This document shows, piece by piece, positions 30,132 through 38,653 of a stretch of 64,000 bases of DNA (within the stretch, counting starts at the first letter, position 1; each line of letters opens with the position of its first letter). Source of the DNA: a virus; the IMG/VR virus record IMGVR_UViG_3300045994_000147, positions 1-64,000 of that record. The stretch is one strand, 5' to 3'. The position numbers and the translations under genes were made by a program. Under the pieces are notes generated by a model. It saw only the letters and a program-made list of their open reading frames with translations, ran no database searches and was not told where the DNA came from.

Positions 30132-30863
30132 TTGGCTAAGTATAGGAATAAAGAGAGAAAGGAACCAAGAAGATCTAGAACAAACAATAGTAGGGTAAAT
30201 ATCGTAGTAGAGCCTCAATATGTAGTTGAGGATACTCCTAAGAAGGTAGCTCCATTACGTGCCTTAAATGAGACTCAGTACAATTATATTAATCATATAA
30301 GAACTAAGATAATTACCTTTGCCATTGGCTCCGCAGGATCTGGTAAAACCTATATAGCAGCGGCGATTGCAGCAGAACTCTTACAAAATAAAGATATATC
30401 TAAAATAGTTATTGTCCGCCCTAAGGTAACTGCAGGAGAAGACTTCGGCCATCTCCCAGGAGAGTTAGAGGATAAGTTCTTCCCTTATATTGAACCTTTT
30501 GTAGATGTGTTAAAGGAGAGGTTAGGTAGTTCTTTTGTAGATTACTTAGTAAAGAGTAAGAGAATAGTATTTAAACCACTGGCTTACATGAGAGGCACTA
30601 CTCTAAAAGATTGTATGGTTGTGTTAGATGAAGCTCAGAATACAACCCCTGAGCAGATGAGGCTTTTCCTTACTCGTCTAGGACACAATTGTACAGCAAT
30701 CATAGATGGGGATCTTAAACAAAAAGATATCAGAGGACTCTCTGGATTGGAGGACTCTATTAGAAGAATAGAGCATCTTCCAGATGTAGGTCTAGTAGAG
30801 TTCGATGATGATGAATGTGTAAGGTCAGGTATAGCTAGAGATATATTATTTGCATATAGATAA
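30132..30863 (+). CDS. phoH: PhoH-like ATPase
   Basis: TTG start with AAGGA upstream; 243 aa. Walker A is Gly-Ser-Ala-Gly-Ser-Gly-Lys-Thr (66-73), and Walker B is Val-Leu-Asp-Glu-Ala-Gln-Asn-Thr-Thr near 165, the typical PhoH form. Arg-Pro-Lys-Val near 97 and Gly-Asp-Leu-Lys-Gln near 195 complete the family set. The N terminus is basic. PhoH proteins are ATPases or RNA helicase-like and common in lytic phages; their role in infection is unsettled. Confidence 0.9.
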   Translation: MAKYRNKERKEPRRSRTNNSRVNIVVEPQYVVEDTPKKVAPLRALNETQYNYINHIRTKIITFAIGSAGSGKTYIAAAIAAELLQNKDISKIVIVRPKVTAGEDFGHLPGELEDKFFPYIEPFVDVLKERLGSSFVDYLVKSKRIVFKPLAYMRGTTLKDCMVVLDEAQNTTPEQMRLFLTRLGHNCTAIIDGDLKQKDIRGLSGLEDSIRRIEHLPDVGLVEFDDDECVRSGIARDILFAYR

Positions 30864-30865
30864 CC

Positions 30866-31498
30866 ATGGCTAGAGCTCGTTTTAAATTCAATAAGAAAAC
30901 CCCCTGGTACCTAAAGGAGCCAGAGGGGACTTTGGAAGAAAAGGTAAACTCATTTAATAGAATGGAAGAAGTACTTTATAAAATATTAGACTATGGTTTA
31001 AAGGATGAGATAATCCCACCGGAGGTATTGGAGGAGGAGAGGAGGATGTTAACTTTCTGTAAGTTAGGCCCTAGAGCCCATCACTTCACTCATAATCTCA
31101 AAGGTAAACTTACCTCCTCTGATGTCCTTTATATGTTAACTTGTAATAGATCCTCAAAGATCCTAGGGGAAATGTTTGGGGTAGATGGCAGGAAAGTTAG
31201 AGCTATTAGAAACGGAGAGAAGGATGAGTGGTACTGGGAGTATTGTTTTGTTAGGAGAATAAAGAGTAGGTTAATGACTACTCTAAAAGCCTCACATATT
31301 TACGGTACATCCAAATTCTTTTACTCTCTATCTAAAGTAGTATCCCCAGAGAAAACTAAGATACTCCATTATACCTCCTCTCAAAGGAGAGCTAAGGCCC
31401 TTAGAAAAGATATTATTAACCCAAAGGATTACGATAAGATGATTAAAGATGGTACCCTAGATATTATATATCCAATAGAAAAGCTGGATATACTATGA
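30866..31498 (+). CDS. Basic protein with possible helix-turn-helix (210 aa)
   Basis: Basic and helical. Residues about 83-110 (Leu-Thr-Ser-Ser-Asp-Val-Leu-Tyr-Met-Leu..., then Ser-Lys-Ile-Leu-Gly-Glu-Met-Phe-Gly-Val-Asp...) resemble a helix-turn-helix followed by a basic stretch, so a DNA-binding regulator is possible. No family recognised. It starts three bases after the phoH stop and overlaps the last early gene by four bases. Confidence 0.6.
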   Translation: MARARFKFNKKTPWYLKEPEGTLEEKVNSFNRMEEVLYKILDYGLKDEIIPPEVLEEERRMLTFCKLGPRAHHFTHNLKGKLTSSDVLYMLTCNRSSKILGEMFGVDGRKVRAIRNGEKDEWYWEYCFVRRIKSRLMTTLKASHIYGTSKFFYSLSKVVSPEKTKILHYTSSQRRAKALRKDIINPKDYDKMIKDGTLDIIYPIEKLDIL

Positions 31499-31680
31499 GT
31501 GTTAGTAGATATGGTAGAGACTCTGATAACAATATGGATCTTCTAGATGATGGGATCTATGTATACTATCTAGACTATAGTAACTTAGAGGATAAAGTAA
31601 GTATATTAGAGGGAGATATAAAGGATTATAAAGAAAGGATAGATAATCTAGAGAGGCTAATGGAACTATTAGGTATATAA
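31495..31680 (+). CDS. Small coiled-coil protein (61 aa), last early gene
   Basis: Overlaps the previous stop (ATGA). The second half (about 23-60) shows leucine/isoleucine heptads typical of a coiled coil. Acidic, no membrane segment. It ends directly at the leftward promoter element and 80 bases before the bidirectional terminator. Function unknown. Confidence 0.55.
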   Translation: MSVSRYGRDSDNNMDLLDDGIYVYYLDYSNLEDKVSILEGDIKDYKERIDNLERLMELLGI

Positions 31681-31738
31681 GACTTCTCAGTTCCCTTGGG
31701 AGTACGCCTATTATATCATACCTTTCTTGATTTGTCAA
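31681..31738 (-). promoter_or_regulatory. Leftward promoter element, copy B
   Basis: On the minus strand TTGACA (31738-31733) and TATAAT (31715-31710) are exactly 17 bases apart: a full sigma70 consensus. The spacer shares AAGAAAGG and TGA with copy A at 2021-2083, and similarity continues past the start point through a TCCC-AA-GGGA dyad. The promoter lies beyond the late terminator, so it does not serve late genes; its RNA would run antisense into the last early genes. Boxes and repeat are seen; activity and purpose are inferred. Confidence 0.7.
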
Positions 31739-31759
31739 CCCATTATTTTAAGCAAATAA

Positions 31760-31804
31760 AAACCCCCTAGTTCCAATGGTTTATCCAAAGGGACTAGGGG
31801 GTTT
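31760..31804. terminator. Bidirectional terminator between early and late arms
   Basis: AAACCCCCTAGTTCC (31760-31774) pairs with GGGACTAGGGGGTTT (31790-31804) with one G-T pair. On the + strand TTTCTTTTT follows; on the - strand the stem runs into TTTTTATTTG. It can therefore end both the + strand early and the - strand late transcripts at their meeting point. Confidence 0.9.
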
Positions 31805-31819
31805 CTTTTTGTCTAAAAT

Positions 31820-34800
31820 TTACTCATTACCACTTAAAGCTTTCTGCATTTGCATCCTAACTAATTTAATCCTTTCATTTATACCTTTGATTTGATTAGC
31901 TCTCTCAGGCATAGGACTATTACGATCATGTGCAGCTCTGTACTTCATAGTATTTAACTCTTTGAGTTGCATATCGAATCCTACTTTCCTACCCTTCAGC
32001 CCAGACTTAAGATCTACCGATACTGGCCTGAACCCGGTTATATCCGAGACTGCCTGAGCTGGTGTGTACTTAAGAGAACCAAATGCAGTTACAGCTGGCT
32101 TACCTTCATTACCTATACCAAAGGCTTCAGCCATCTTACCAAACCATCCATGAGATGATAGCCAAGCAGGAGTAACCATGTTATAAGCAAACAGCATAGA
32201 CTCAGCTAACTGTTGATTAGGAGAGGCTCCTGGAGTCATTATATCCTTACCAGTAAAACTATCTTTACCAGAGAGATAAGAAGCCATTGCTGTAGGAGCA
32301 GGGCCACCCAATACGCCGAAGTTGTTTGCTATAGTACCTATAGATTTAACAGATGTACCAAGTATATTCTGACCACCATCATTCTCAAAGTTCTCATAGA
32401 CCTTCCTAGCTGCTGAAGACCATTGAGACCAAGGGATAATATAATCCAAGCTCATTATCTGAGGCCGTCCTAACTTATCTTTGAATGGTATGAAAGCTGT
32501 ACCTGGATTGTTACGGTAATAGTCAGATAGAGCAGCTTTATACTTACCCATGTCATCATCGTCCCAATCATTCACAGCAGCAGATATCATAGTCATAAGA
32601 GCTGGGAGAGTAGCATACTTAGCGAATTTTACAGGATGATTAACCATCGCTCTAACTGCAGCTGGCCCAGACTTATAGGCAAATGTTATGAAAGGAGAAC
32701 CAAATGGTATTCTTCTCAGAACCTTTACCATACTATTAACTTGGCTATAATCAAATATAGAGTCGTTGGCATGAGCAGCAGCCTTAGTGAATAGAACCTG
32801 CTGTTGCTCTGGACTAAGAGACTTATGACCTCCGGGAAACTCTTCTTTATTCTGAGTTTCCCATGTTTGAATGTAGTCTCTAAGAGCAACTGTCTTAAAT
32901 GCACCTTCCAATAGAGAGAAGTACTTGGTAGTCTTATTATTGATCTTATGGTTAGCTATTCTCATAGTAGCCATAAATCTTTCATCTAAGAATGATAAAT
33001 GTTTATCCCAAGGACTCTCTGTTCTCTTCTCGTACATCTTCTGAGCATTTACTAACTCATCCCCATAGCTATTGTAAACATCTTGTAGTTCTATAGCAGA
33101 GAAGGTACTACCAAATAAACCATATTGGTTAGCTAGAGACCAAAAGTAACTTGGTTTACTAGATATACTACCAGTTATTTCTTGGTGTAACATTCCTATT
33201 AGTTTAGATGTTGGAGTAGAAGTAGATAGATCTAGGAGGGATAAGTTACCTAATCCGTTCCTTACCCAGCTTCCCGGATTAAGAGCAACCATGTTTCTCT
33301 TCCAGAAGGTATTCAATCTCTCTAAGGTACCGCCTCTAGCAAACCACTTCTCTATGCTAGTCTTATTAGCTAGGTCATAGGCAGAGGTCATAGCATCCAA
33401 GTCATTATAGATCTCTTTACGAACCCATTGATTCCTTAAGGCTCCAAATCTAGCATGATTAGGCATACGAGTGTAGTGGTTCTTTAAGAAAGCATCCTTA
33501 TCTACTTGAGTAGTAGTACCAGTGGTAGTAGCGTGTTGAAAGGCTTGTTCTACTGCCTGATTCTCTAGTGCAGCTATGGCATCCTTTAACTTCTGTACAT
33601 CACTAGATAATGTAGTCCATCTCTCTCTACTGTTACCAAAGGTAGTTTGATTTCCTTTACTCCACTCATCTAACATGAAGGAGGTATCATTCAGGAGTTC
33701 ATAAGCTCTATCTATAGTTACTTTTCTAGAAGACCAAGGTAGCTTAACCTTATCATTGTTTGTAAGAACCCAATGAAGGTTATTATCCACAGATGCTTTA
33801 TTAAGAGTAGAGAACATATCCAATAGAACTTTATCTCTAGTAATAATACCAAGAGTCTCTGGGATCAAGAACTTAACATCCTTAATCTGACCCATAGCCA
33901 TCCTTTCTCTCTCACTACGTCTGGTCTTCTTATTGTGCCAACCTAGGCCAGTCTTCTTACCAGACCCTCTATACTCATTGACATACTTCATGTAAGACAC
34001 ATGGAGGTAAGCGTCAGCATTAGCCTCGTATGTATCCTGAGGCACCATACCCAATTCATATAAAGACTTACCGATCTTATTAATAGAGTCTTTACTTCGT
34101 TGTAGAGTCTTTATTTGTAGAGGATTAAAATCAGAAGCTCTTAACTCAGCGCCCTTAGTAGTCATGTAATCAAATGCTAATTGGTTCTGTATAGGATTAA
34201 GACCATTAAGAACTAGAGCAATACTCTTAACATTCTCCTCAGCAGCCCCTACCTGGCCTTTAAATACATCTTGAATAGCAGTATAAGCCTTTTGGAATTG
34301 CATGCTACCTAGAGCCTTCCAGGCAGCAAATACACTATTATCTAAACGGGTATTTAAGTTTTTCCAAGCTCTAGATCTAACATTATCAGAGAGATCGCCA
34401 AGGGTAGAATTATGAAGATTAATAAAAGCATTGATATCCGCTATTGGAGCAAGCTCCATGTGGTGAGTGATCTCATCTTCTGAGAGTTGGGTTTGATCAA
34501 ATGATATCTCACCAGCAGAGTAAGACTGCCTTTCAGCAGATACTCCAGAGACATCTATATCCTCTATCTCTTCTATAGTTATATGTGAATCTATAAATGG
34601 TTTAGATGAGACACTGGCAAAGTCAGGATTAACTGTTTCAAAGATTGTATCAGTGGATGATGCAATAATCTTAATTAAATCCTTTTTACTAATGGAGTCA
34701 GTATAATCGCCAAAGAAAGCTCTAAGATAGTGTTTAATTCTATTAATAAAATTATCAAGCCATTCAGCTCTTTTCTTTCTTAATAGGTTTCTTGCTGGAC

Positions 34801-37800
34801 TGTCTTTTATACCAAGTCCAACTTGAGTCTTTAAGAACTGCTCAGAGTTGAAAGAGTCTTTAGCTAACTCAGCCATGTACTCATCAGCTAATCTAGAAGC
34901 TACTGACGCAGGTAAATCAACATCAGTTATAATACCCTTAATAGGAACAGTAAACCTATACTTCTCATCAGAACCAAGAGTTTGCATATAGGCTTTATAT
35001 GTTATCTCCCTCTCCCTCAAATAGTATGGAGTTAACTCTGGAGTAATATCTCTATATCCAGGGATATTATCCATCTTCCATCTATCCAAATAGGCGTGCC
35101 ATCTAGGTAATAGTTTTAATATATCCCCTCTCATCTCTGCTGAACTATTAAGTAAGTTAGCTAAGAATGAATTGTACTTACTTTTACTACCAAAGAACTC
35201 AGATAAACCAAAGTGGCCTATGACCTCATGAGCAAATGTTCCTACCATATCCTGTGGATTAGCGAACATAGAGCTGTTGATGTATATTCTAGTTTTGGGG
35301 TGTGACATATTAGGGGCTATATGCATACCACCAGCAGTCCTAGAAGCACTTCCTGGATTAACTTTATCCTCTACAGCCCAATCTCTTATAGCAAAGTCTT
35401 TAACAAATATAAAGTCTACTTTATCTTTAATGTTTTGTGAGATATTTTTAACTAGATATTCAAAAGCTCTCTCATTCTCTGCGTGATCTACATTAGAGGG
35501 AGTGGAGAGAGAAGCACTAAGGTCTATATCATCATCAAAGTGGAGGGATACATTATTCCCATAGTCATCTATAAACTCTTCATCATTATACCCTTTAGAT
35601 ACAGTTCTCTTTACCTCAGCAGATATAACAGGCCTAATTACTTTCAACCTGCCTCTTAGATCAGCTAGTTCCTCTGACTCAGCATCATAATCAACCCCAT
35701 TAGATTTGAACTCTTTAACTAGATCAGTTAGTTCAGCTATCCTGCCCTTAATAGAATCTAGTTCTTCGTTCTCAGATGGGGAGAGAGTTAGTATCTCAGT
35801 GGATTTAGATTTTAATTCTACTTTATTTAACTCATCTTCTGCAGAGTAGGCATCTTTATCGTCTATAGATTCTATAGAATCAATAGTCTCCACAGCTTCT
35901 TTGTTAGATTGTAGAACCTTAGCTATCTCATTCTCTACTGGTTTAACACTAACATTGTTTATGGAGCTATTAGGCAGTCTAACCTGAACAAAACCATCAG
36001 ATCCATCGCTATTCTTATATTGAATAGTTCCAGTTATAGCTGATGCAGTATGAGATACTACATGCAACTTAACATCTTTCTGTTGATCTGGTGGGATCTT
36101 TAGATCTAGTATACTCTTGAAGTTACGATCACGAGGAACATTAGTTAAGTCTATTGATGTCTCATCACCCTGTTTGTATTTAACTTTCTCTACTTTAGGT
36201 TTAGTAACCTTAGCTGCTTTCTCTTTAACAACTTTAGGTTTAACTACCTTAGCCGCTTTAGCACTCTTAGCTTTAGAAGCAGCAGAGGTAATAATACTCA
36301 TCTTATCTACTGCAGGTACTTGGTGAGCTATTACTTCTTCAGTTGTTTTGGGGAGTGATTGTTCTTGTGGAGTAAGTTTATTATTTATTTCTGCTATTTC
36401 AGCAACTATACCTTTACCTTCCTTTTTAGCCTCATCTACTGACAAGTCATCCCACTCCTCTGGGTTACTAAGGACATTATTAGTATGTTCTAACTGCCGT
36501 TTTAAGTAATCTAATCTACCAGTTAATAAAGCCTTATTGGAGTCTTCAGAGGATCTAGGGGTTCCTTTTTTACTTAAATCCCTGCTCTCTCTAAAAGCCT
36601 GGCCCTCATCAGATCTGTTTCCAGTTGAACTATCAAAAGGGGGCAAGATTCCTCCAGTACTCTCAGCTAGATCGTATAGGGCTGTAGCTAATCCTTTTCT
36701 TCTGTGATTAGCCTGAACACGGACGGATGGCTCAGTATCATAATTACTAGTAGCGTATGATAAAGACCCCATGTAATTATTAGATTCATCGTAAGCCTCT
36801 ATATGGCCTGAGTTTGGATCCTGCAAGTTTACTAGTTTAACTACTGACCCATCTTTAAGAGTTGTAGTTGTATAGTCGTTGTTGGATAAAGCTTCTTTAG
36901 TTAAACCAAGTATATTATCTTTAAATGTAACATCAGGTGCTGATACTACGTTATTATCTAACTTAACGTAGGACTTAGTAGGAGCCTCAGGGGTCACTGT
37001 AGCCTCTTGAGACACTTGTTCCTGTGGAGCTACTGTAGTCTCTTCTAGTCTAAGAGTATTAGCATCATACCACTCTTTCTTCCACGCCGCTTCTACTTCA
37101 GGGGGTACATTAAAATCATCTTCAGGAGCCACTTGTTCCTGTGGAGCTACTGGAGTCTCAGGGACTATTGGAGCTTCGGTAGGTGCTGGAGCTGGTTCAA
37201 TCTGTGGACTACTATCAGCAGTTTCAGCTTGAACTCCAGTAGAAGCTTTGGCAATGGCCTCATCCTCTTTCTTCATTCTATCTTCTTGATTTAGAGAGGA
37301 GGAGTGAGAATTATTTATAATATCTTTAATCTTCTCTGATACAATAGATTTAACACCATTATTCTTATCAGAGGTGGAGATAGCATTAAGATCATTAAGG
37401 ATAGCATTATAAGTGGATTGGTATTCCTCAGAGCTAGGACTCAATCCTGATTTCAGTAAATCTATATAATTATTGTAAGCCCTTGCTGCTGCTGGTATTC
37501 TTATAAGTTCTCCAGTAGGTAAGGTAGTTTCATTAGAAGGTTTAGCTTTAAGAGCTTCAGTAACTTTCTCTGATTCACCTTGTGCATACCGAGGTATAGG
37601 CTGATTAGTTGCAATAGCCCCTTGAGCATCACTGTACCAAGAGTCAGCGGTTTTAATACCAGCTGCCTTAGCATCCTTGTGGATCATATCAATTACAGCT
37701 TTCCGTTGATCTGGAGTAGCTGCTGTAGGTTCATCTAGAGCCTTGGAGATTGCATTAGCCCTGACACTGTTCTTATAGTGCCCAACCAAGCCAAACGGTG

Positions 37801-38644
37801 AAAGCATAGCCCCCATCATACCACCAACACTACCACTCTCCTTAGCGATATCCCAGTTAGATTGAGTAGGTAATCCTTCACTTCTGCTCAATTCATTAGA
37901 AGCAATGTCCTGACCAGATTCAGTTATAGCTTCACCAGCTATAGTACCAACTACTCCTTTAACAAAAGGTTTAACTATTGAGGTGTTAGTTGCTGATGCA
38001 ATCTTCTCAGATAGAGTAGCACCCTTAAGAGACTTACCAATAACACCAGCCATCTTAAGACCGGCATACTGCATAGCAGCGTCACCTACACCTTGTATTG
38101 CTCCTTCCTTCCATGCTTCCTTATTAGCTGATGCTTCATCCCAACCTTTATCTAATAGTGCATCTTTCTTCTCTTGAGCAGCACTACCACCAAACAAACC
38201 TAAGGCAGCGCCAGTACCTGCTACAGTACCAACAATAGGGCCTGCAGCAGCACCAGCTAAACCGGCAGCTATTGGTGCGAGAGTAAGAGGTAAAGCTCCA
38301 GATGCTTTAATGAATGTCTGTCCTAATACCCCTCTTCCTTCTAAATCTGGTTGGTAATCAGCATCTCTCTTAGATGCATCTTCAGCCATTTGTTTGCCAT
38401 AGTTAGATATATCTTCATTACCTAAGAATTGCAAAGCTTTACCAGTAGCCTCTGGAACTTGAGAGACGGCATTGTGATAAAAGTTTCTACCAGCCTCTCC
38501 AAGAGTTGTCCTCTTTTTGGACGGAGCTGGAGACATGTTGTAGTAATCAACTTGCTGTGGAGTAGTAGGAGCAGGATCTTGGCTACCATTACCCAAGTAA
38601 TCGCTAATTATTTTATTATCGTCTATTTGTCCTAGAGTAGCCAT
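31820..38644 (-). CDS. Giant polyvalent internal/ejected protein (2274 aa)
   Basis: Last gene of the late arm. A disordered N terminus and a Gly/Ala-rich hydrophobic segment (about 110-165) that could enter membranes come first. An acetyltransferase-like stretch with His-Arg-Arg-Lys-Gly-Leu-Ala follows near 646-652, then Lys/Val/Ala-rich repeats near 790-830. A zincin-like motif His1139-Glu-Val-Ile-Gly-His1144-Phe-Gly-Leu has one residue more than classic HExxH; the HE-x-x-G-H-x-G-L form is common in phage polyvalent proteins. The long helical C-terminal third includes Asn-Pro-Gly-Ser-Trp-Val-Arg-Asn (about 1790). Such proteins are packed in the capsid and injected with the DNA. No virion RNA polymerase motif seen. 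Confidence 0.75.
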   Translation of the reverse strand: MATLGQIDDNKIISDYLGNGSQDPAPTTPQQVDYYNMSPAPSKKRTTLGEAGRNFYHNAVSQVPEATGKALQFLGNEDISNYGKQMAEDASKRDADYQPDLEGRGVLGQTFIKASGALPLTLAPIAAGLAGAAAGPIVGTVAGTGAALGLFGGSAAQEKKDALLDKGWDEASANKEAWKEGAIQGVGDAAMQYAGLKMAGVIGKSLKGATLSEKIASATNTSIVKPFVKGVVGTIAGEAITESGQDIASNELSRSEGLPTQSNWDIAKESGSVGGMMGAMLSPFGLVGHYKNSVRANAISKALDEPTAATPDQRKAVIDMIHKDAKAAGIKTADSWYSDAQGAIATNQPIPRYAQGESEKVTEALKAKPSNETTLPTGELIRIPAAARAYNNYIDLLKSGLSPSSEEYQSTYNAILNDLNAISTSDKNNGVKSIVSEKIKDIINNSHSSSLNQEDRMKKEDEAIAKASTGVQAETADSSPQIEPAPAPTEAPIVPETPVAPQEQVAPEDDFNVPPEVEAAWKKEWYDANTLRLEETTVAPQEQVSQEATVTPEAPTKSYVKLDNNVVSAPDVTFKDNILGLTKEALSNNDYTTTTLKDGSVVKLVNLQDPNSGHIEAYDESNNYMGSLSYATSNYDTEPSVRVQANHRRKGLATALYDLAESTGGILPPFDSSTGNRSDEGQAFRESRDLSKKGTPRSSEDSNKALLTGRLDYLKRQLEHTNNVLSNPEEWDDLSVDEAKKEGKGIVAEIAEINNKLTPQEQSLPKTTEEVIAHQVPAVDKMSIITSAASKAKSAKAAKVVKPKVVKEKAAKVTKPKVEKVKYKQGDETSIDLTNVPRDRNFKSILDLKIPPDQQKDVKLHVVSHTASAITGTIQYKNSDGSDGFVQVRLPNSSINNVSVKPVENEIAKVLQSNKEAVETIDSIESIDDKDAYSAEDELNKVELKSKSTEILTLSPSENEELDSIKGRIAELTDLVKEFKSNGVDYDAESEELADLRGRLKVIRPVISAEVKRTVSKGYNDEEFIDDYGNNVSLHFDDDIDLSASLSTPSNVDHAENERAFEYLVKNISQNIKDKVDFIFVKDFAIRDWAVEDKVNPGSASRTAGGMHIAPNMSHPKTRIYINSSMFANPQDMVGTFAHEVIGHFGLSEFFGSKSKYNSFLANLLNSSAEMRGDILKLLPRWHAYLDRWKMDNIPGYRDITPELTPYYLREREITYKAYMQTLGSDEKYRFTVPIKGIITDVDLPASVASRLADEYMAELAKDSFNSEQFLKTQVGLGIKDSPARNLLRKKRAEWLDNFINRIKHYLRAFFGDYTDSISKKDLIKIIASSTDTIFETVNPDFASVSSKPFIDSHITIEEIEDIDVSGVSAERQSYSAGEISFDQTQLSEDEITHHMELAPIADINAFINLHNSTLGDLSDNVRSRAWKNLNTRLDNSVFAAWKALGSMQFQKAYTAIQDVFKGQVGAAEENVKSIALVLNGLNPIQNQLAFDYMTTKGAELRASDFNPLQIKTLQRSKDSINKIGKSLYELGMVPQDTYEANADAYLHVSYMKYVNEYRGSGKKTGLGWHNKKTRRSERERMAMGQIKDVKFLIPETLGIITRDKVLLDMFSTLNKASVDNNLHWVLTNNDKVKLPWSSRKVTIDRAYELLNDTSFMLDEWSKGNQTTFGNSRERWTTLSSDVQKLKDAIAALENQAVEQAFQHATTTGTTTQVDKDAFLKNHYTRMPNHARFGALRNQWVRKEIYNDLDAMTSAYDLANKTSIEKWFARGGTLERLNTFWKRNMVALNPGSWVRNGLGNLSLLDLSTSTPTSKLIGMLHQEITGSISSKPSYFWSLANQYGLFGSTFSAIELQDVYNSYGDELVNAQKMYEKRTESPWDKHLSFLDERFMATMRIANHKINNKTTKYFSLLEGAFKTVALRDYIQTWETQNKEEFPGGHKSLSPEQQQVLFTKAAAHANDSIFDYSQVNSMVKVLRRIPFGSPFITFAYKSGPAAVRAMVNHPVKFAKYATLPALMTMISAAVNDWDDDDMGKYKAALSDYYRNNPGTAFIPFKDKLGRPQIMSLDYIIPWSQWSSAARKVYENFENDGGQNILGTSVKSIGTIANNFGVLGGPAPTAMASYLSGKDSFTGKDIMTPGASPNQQLAESMLFAYNMVTPAWLSSHGWFGKMAEAFGIGNEGKPAVTAFGSLKYTPAQAVSDITGFRPVSVDLKSGLKGRKVGFDMQLKELNTMKYRAAHDRNSPMPERANQIKGINERIKLVRMQMQKALSGNE

Positions 38645-38653
38645 ATTTTCCTA

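Noticed and set aside
31820-38644. N4-type virion RNA polymerase
   Set aside because: The protein is shorter than N4 vRNAP and I see no T7-like polymerase motifs; acetyltransferase-like and zincin-like segments are present instead.
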